DNA from: CAYWRZ01 sp964460845
GTDB lineage: Bacteria; Bacteroidota; Bacteroidia; Flavobacteriales_D; UBA2798
Direction of reading: 5' to 3'
Assembly (NCBI GenBank): GCA_964460845.1
Contig: CAYWRZ010000025.1
Span: forward strand, 1 to 31,445
Length of the DNA: 31,445 nt
Of this stretch, positions 27,166-31,445 are shown piece by piece. Numbering within the stretch: the stretch's first letter is position 1; each line of letters starts with the position of its first letter. The notes beneath the pieces were generated by a model, which was not told the DNA's origin, searched no databases, and worked only from the letters and a program-made list of their open reading frames with translations. The position numbers were made by a program, and so were the translations under genes.

Positions 27166-28388
27166 TCACAACTAATGATGATTAAAACGTATTCAAATTT
27201 CGGTTGGAACAAATATCAGGAAGCAAAGAATTGAAAGCAAATCACAACCGTCCGGATCCAAGTTGTGAATGTGCTTCCGTTGGAACAAATATCAGGAAGC
27301 AAAGAATTGAAAGCAAATCACAACTCTCTGCTCTTCCAGCCTTAGCTTTTCGATGTTGGAACAAATATCAGGAAGCAAAGAATTGAAAGCAAATCACAAC
27401 CCTGAACTCGCGCGCTACAAGCCGCCGAAAGTTGGAACAAATATCAGGAAGCAAAGAATTGAAAGCAAATCACAACCGACGCTTGAAGCAAGCTGCATCT
27501 TACTTAGTTGGAACAAATATCAGGAAGCAAAGAATTGAAAGCAAATCACAACCGCCTTTTGAATCAATAAAATAAAGGTGCCGTTGGAACAAATATCAGG
27601 AAGCAAAGAATTGAAAGCAAATCACAACTGTACGACCTGCTAAGTGAGGTCACGCGCGGTTGGAACAAATATCAGGAAGCAAAGAATTGAAAGCAAATCA
27701 CAACGAAACGGCTTCTATTTTTTTTTAAAATGTAGTTGGAACAAATATCAGGAAGCAAAGAATTGAAAGCAAATCACAACTGTCGATAGCACAATGTACT
27801 TTCTGTACAAGTTGGAACAAATATCAGGAAGCAAAGAATTGAAAGCAAATCACAACTAACCAAACCTTTACGGTAATAACCGTTTTGTTGGAACAAATAT
27901 CAGGAAGCAAAGAATTGAAAGCAAATCACAACCAAAATGCGTTGTTTGTTTTGACTGCAAAAGTTGGAACAAATATCAGGAAGCAAAGAATTGAAAGCAA
28001 ATCACAACCTACTATTTTGGCACTTTTGTGTTTTCAAAGTTGGAACAAATATCAGGAAGCAAAGAATTGAAAGCAAATCACAACTGAACTTCCAGACGGA
28101 AAAACGATGTCTATGTTGGAACAAATATCAGGAAGCAAAGAATTGAAAGCAAATCACAACTTTCCTATCTATCTTGTTCAGAAATTCCTTGTTGGAACAA
28201 ATATCAGGAAGCAAAGAATTGAAAGCAAATCACAACCTCTTGAAGAGTTAATCGGAACTCTTGAAGGTTGGAACAAATATCAGGAAGCAAAGAATTGAAA
28301 GCAAATCACAACCGATACCCGTTTCACCGGTTCTTTTCATGGGTTGGAACAAATATCAGGAAGCAAAGAATTGAAAGCAAATCACAAC

Positions 28389-28842
28389 TATCCGCCACCG
28401 ATGAGAGCGACCGAATAGTTGGAACAAATATCAGGAAGCAAAGAATTGAAAGCAAATCACAACACGCAGAAAGATGTGGTAAAAGCAGGAATGGTTGGAA
28501 CAAATATCAGGAAGCAAAGAATTGAAAGCAAATCACAACACCAGCGCATCAATTTTATGTAGAACCTTTGTTGGAACAAATATCAGGAAGCAAAGAATTG
28601 AAAGCAAATCACAACTATCCGCCACCGATGAGAGCGACCGAATAGTTGGAACAAATATCAGGAAGCAAAGAATTGAAAGCAAATCACAACACGCAGAAAG
28701 ATGTGGTAAAAGCAGGAATGGTTGGAACAAATATCAGGAAGCAAAGAATTGAAAGCAAATCACAACACCAGCGCATCAATTTTATGTAGAACCTTTGTTG
28801 GAACAAATATCAGGAAGCAAAGAATTGAAAGCAAATCACAAC
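28389..28842. repeat. Tandem duplication of three spacer-repeat units in the array
   Basis: A 227-base block (28389-28615) with spacers 17, 18, 19 and their repeats is followed by an exact second copy (28616-28842) with the same three spacers, including the unusual 29-base one. Recombination between identical repeats, or replication slippage, explains it. Confidence 0.95.
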
Positions 28843-31379
28843 ACGGGAAGGCCAAAGAACATGGTAAATGACGTTGGAACAAATATCAGGAAGCAAAGAA
28901 TTGAAAGCAAATCACAACACGAGAGGGACACCTTAATAAAGGGCGGCGGTTGGAACAAATATCAGGAAGCAAAGAATTGAAAGCAAATCACAACCTATTA
29001 CTGCCGATGAGCCGACGGTAGAAGGTTGGAACAAATATCAGGAAGCAAAGAATTGAAAGCAAATCACAACATTGTCTTACGCCATCAATACAGACCCGTC
29101 GTTGGAACAAATATCAGGAAGCAAAGAATTGAAAGCAAATCACAACTGTTCACTGGCGTGCGCGATGCGCCCATCGGTTGGAACAAATATCAGGAAGCAA
29201 AGAATTGAAAGCAAATCACAACTCAGAGTTCGAAGATTCCTCGACCTCCAGCGTTGGAACAAATATCAGGAAGCAAAGAATTGAAAGCAAATCACAACAT
29301 AACCGACAAAGCCACTTCATCAACGAATGTTGGAACAAATATCAGGAAGCAAAGAATTGAAAGCAAATCACAACTCGACTTCGTCGTGCGAATCCCTATT
29401 ACCGGTTGGAACAAATATCAGGAAGCAAAGAATTGAAAGCAAATCACAACGATCAAACTCCTCGAATTCATCACTGCCGGGTTGGAACAAATATCAGGAA
29501 GCAAAGAATTGAAAGCAAATCACAACGGCGGGGTATCCCTCGAATCCGGCAGGGTAGTTGGAACAAATATCAGGAAGCAAAGAATTGAAAGCAAATCACA
29601 ACTTTTCAGGCCTGAAAGATATATCGGGATAGGGTTGGAACAAATATCAGGAAGCAAAGAATTGAAAGCAAATCACAACTTGATCAATGATGCTCTTTCG
29701 CTTGGAAAAGTTGGAACAAATATCAGGAAGCAAAGAATTGAAAGCAAATCACAACAGCGCTGATGACGGTGATTTTTTCCTCCGCGTTGGAACAAATATC
29801 AGGAAGCAAAGAATTGAAAGCAAATCACAACTGACGCTCTTTCTGCTCTTTGAGAGCCAGGGTTGGAACAAATATCAGGAAGCAAAGAATTGAAAGCAAA
29901 TCACAACTTTCAGTGCTTATAGACCTCATAAATAACTGTTGGAACAAATATCAGGAAGCAAAGAATTGAAAGCAAATCACAACTTACGCTTGTCGAGGTA
30001 AAAAGCCTAAACGGTTGGAACAAATATCAGGAAGCAAAGAATTGAAAGCAAATCACAACTCCACGTAACGAAAGAAGTCCATCGCGTAAGTTGGAACAAA
30101 TATCAGGAAGCAAAGAATTGAAAGCAAATCACAACTACATTGGATTTATGGTATCCCCATAATATGTTGGAACAAATATCAGGAAGCAAAGAATTGAAAG
30201 CAAATCACAACTCTTGTTCTTCAAACCCTTCTTTATGCTCGGTTGGAACAAATATCAGGAAGCAAAGAATTGAAAGCAAATCACAACTGAGCTATCGAGT
30301 TTCAAAACAAAGGAGTGTTGGAACAAATATCAGGAAGCAAAGAATTGAAAGCAAATCACAACGATAGTGTGCTCAGCCTTTTTCACACCCGGTTGGAACA
30401 AATATCAGGAAGCAAAGAATTGAAAGCAAATCACAACCTCGCCGCCATGAACATTCCGGCGCGCTCCGTTGGAACAAATATCAGGAAGCAAAGAATTGAA
30501 AGCAAATCACAACTACTTTTGATTTCATTCTAAATTGGTTTTAGTTGGAACAAATATCAGGAAGCAAAGAATTGAAAGCAAATCACAACTTCTACTTCTT
30601 GTAAAACCAAGTCGAATTCGTTGGAACAAATATCAGGAAGCAAAGAATTGAAAGCAAATCACAACTAAGTTTTCAATTTGGTCAAAGGCGGCGATGTTGG
30701 AACAAATATCAGGAAGCAAAGAATTGAAAGCAAATCACAACGGTTGCCTACGCAATAAACACCGACCCCTCGTTGGAACAAATATCAGGAAGCAAAGAAT
30801 TGAAAGCAAATCACAACTAGCAGCACGTTTACTATCTTTTTTTTGTCGTTGGAACAAATATCAGGAAGCAAAGAATTGAAAGCAAATCACAACAATACAG
30901 CACGCAGCTCGTCTTCCTCCGTAGTTGGAACAAATATCAGGAAGCAAAGAATTGAAAGCAAATCACAACTTTCATTAACTTTGTATTTAAGGGGGTTAGG
31001 TTGGAACAAATATCAGGAAGCAAAGAATTGAAAGCAAATCACAACTGCAAAGCGGTTGTGTTGCAGGCTACTGGGGTTGGAACAAATATCAGGAAGCAAA
31101 GAATTGAAAGCAAATCACAACTTGACGTAATTCTGTCTTCAATTTTTTTATGTTGGAACAAATATCAGGAAGCAAAGAATTGAAAGCAAATCACAACTAT
31201 TCCAAGCTGCTTAGCCACCTCAACCTGGTTGGAACAAATATCAGGAAGCAAAGAATTGAAAGCAAATCACAACGAGGCCGTTGCACAGCATAAAGAAGAA
31301 TATGTTGGAACAAATATCAGGAAGCAAAGAATTGAAAGCAAATCACAACAGTAATGAAGTGCAAGCACCTGCAGACCGT

Positions 31380-31407
31380 GTTGAAACAAATATCTTCAAA
31401 GTATAAC
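31380..31407 (-). repeat. Degenerate terminal CRISPR repeat
   Basis: It stands exactly 76 bases after the last intact repeat. The first ~15 plus-strand bases are kept (GTTGAAACAAATATC, one change), including the -7-like box, whereas the half that pairs with the tracrRNA is lost and replaced by unrelated sequence ending in AAC. The remaining bases to 31445 show nothing recognisable. Confidence 0.85.
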
Positions 31408-31445
31408 TTTTCTCACGAATACCGCTGAAAGATAATGGTGCAATG

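Larger units (their letters stand above)
27127..31407 (-). CRISPR. Type II-C CRISPR array, 56 intact repeats, 56 spacers, degenerate last repeat
   Basis: The repeat is 46 bases. On the plus strand it starts GTTGGAACAAATATC and ends GCAAATCACAAC; in crRNA sense it starts GTTGTGATTTGC. Intact copies start at 27127, 27203, 27279 and so on to 31304 and look identical. The degenerate copy starts at 31380. Spacers are 30 bases except four of 29 (after repeats 17, 20, 42, 43) and one of 31 (after repeat 33). Spacers 17-19 are repeated as 20-22, leaving 53 distinct ones. The crRNA sense is minus because only that sense puts the tracrRNA-complementary 12 bases at the 5' end of the repeat. Intact repeats at the cas2 side suggest that new spacers enter there, opposite to the 5' end of transcription. 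Confidence 0.98.

Noticed and set aside
29071..30771. Array-internal duplication as the explanation of the spacer 26/48 similarity
   Set aside because: The differences follow codon third positions, and neighbouring spacers are unrelated; a duplicated spacer would be identical like 17-22.
27204..31183. Many 60-90-codon plus-strand reading frames across the array with recurring peptides such as GTNIRKQRIESKSQ
   Set aside because: They are translations of the 46-base CRISPR repeat; the 76-base period shifts frame at each unit, and the frames stop by chance in spacers.

Overview
The window comes from a Bacteroidota chromosome. The evidence is the promoter style (TTTG / TAnnTTTG boxes), the large secreted YD/RHS proteins with Bacteroidota-type sequence motifs, the lipoprotein signals, and a type II-C Cas9 of about 1,500 residues with 46-base repeats. 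Most genes have GC near 50-60%. Two stretches are clearly AT-richer: the left end (about 1-1,850) and the tracrRNA-cas9 block (about 20,820-25,750). The genus cannot be fixed from the sequence.

Left part (224-19,158, minus strand): an 18.9-kb run of six tightly packed genes reading leftward. In order of transcription they are: a secreted 12-repeat FG-GAP protein; a 200-aa lipoprotein; a secreted 2,029-aa protein with an SpvB/RHS-like N-terminus; a 236-aa secreted protein that may have a LolA-like fold; a 2,612-aa RHS protein with an inserted beta-propeller and a variable C-terminal tip; and a 249-aa lipoprotein with MORN/YwqK-type repeats. Junctions are a 5-base gap or overlaps of 4, 1, 8 and 8 bases, so the genes are very probably one translationally coupled operon. 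The layout (propeller protein, YD-shell protein, RHS protein with a swapped tip, small downstream gene) suggests a secreted polymorphic-toxin or Tc-like system with a candidate immunity protein. This is inference.

Middle (19,159-21,099): a 510-base intergenic stretch with an inverted repeat, an alkC-type DNA glycosylase gene carrying a C-terminal Ig-like domain (19,669-20,745), and an AT-rich spacer with hairpins.

Right part (21,100-31,407): a complete type II-C CRISPR-Cas locus. A short tracrRNA on the minus strand lies upstream of and divergent from cas9. cas9, cas1 and cas2 follow on the plus strand, then a bidirectional terminator, a short leader-like segment, and an array of 56 identical 46-base repeats plus one degenerate terminal repeat (56 spacers, mostly 30 bases). 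Every repeat carries a Bacteroidota-like promoter facing leftward, so crRNAs are probably started one by one inside the array, as known in Neisseria type II-C. The most striking single observation is that spacers 26 and 48 differ almost only at every third base and encode nearly the same peptide: they appear to target the same site of one gene in two diverged phages. The change in base composition exactly between cas9 and cas1 suggests that the tracrRNA-cas9 cassette and cas1-cas2 have different histories.
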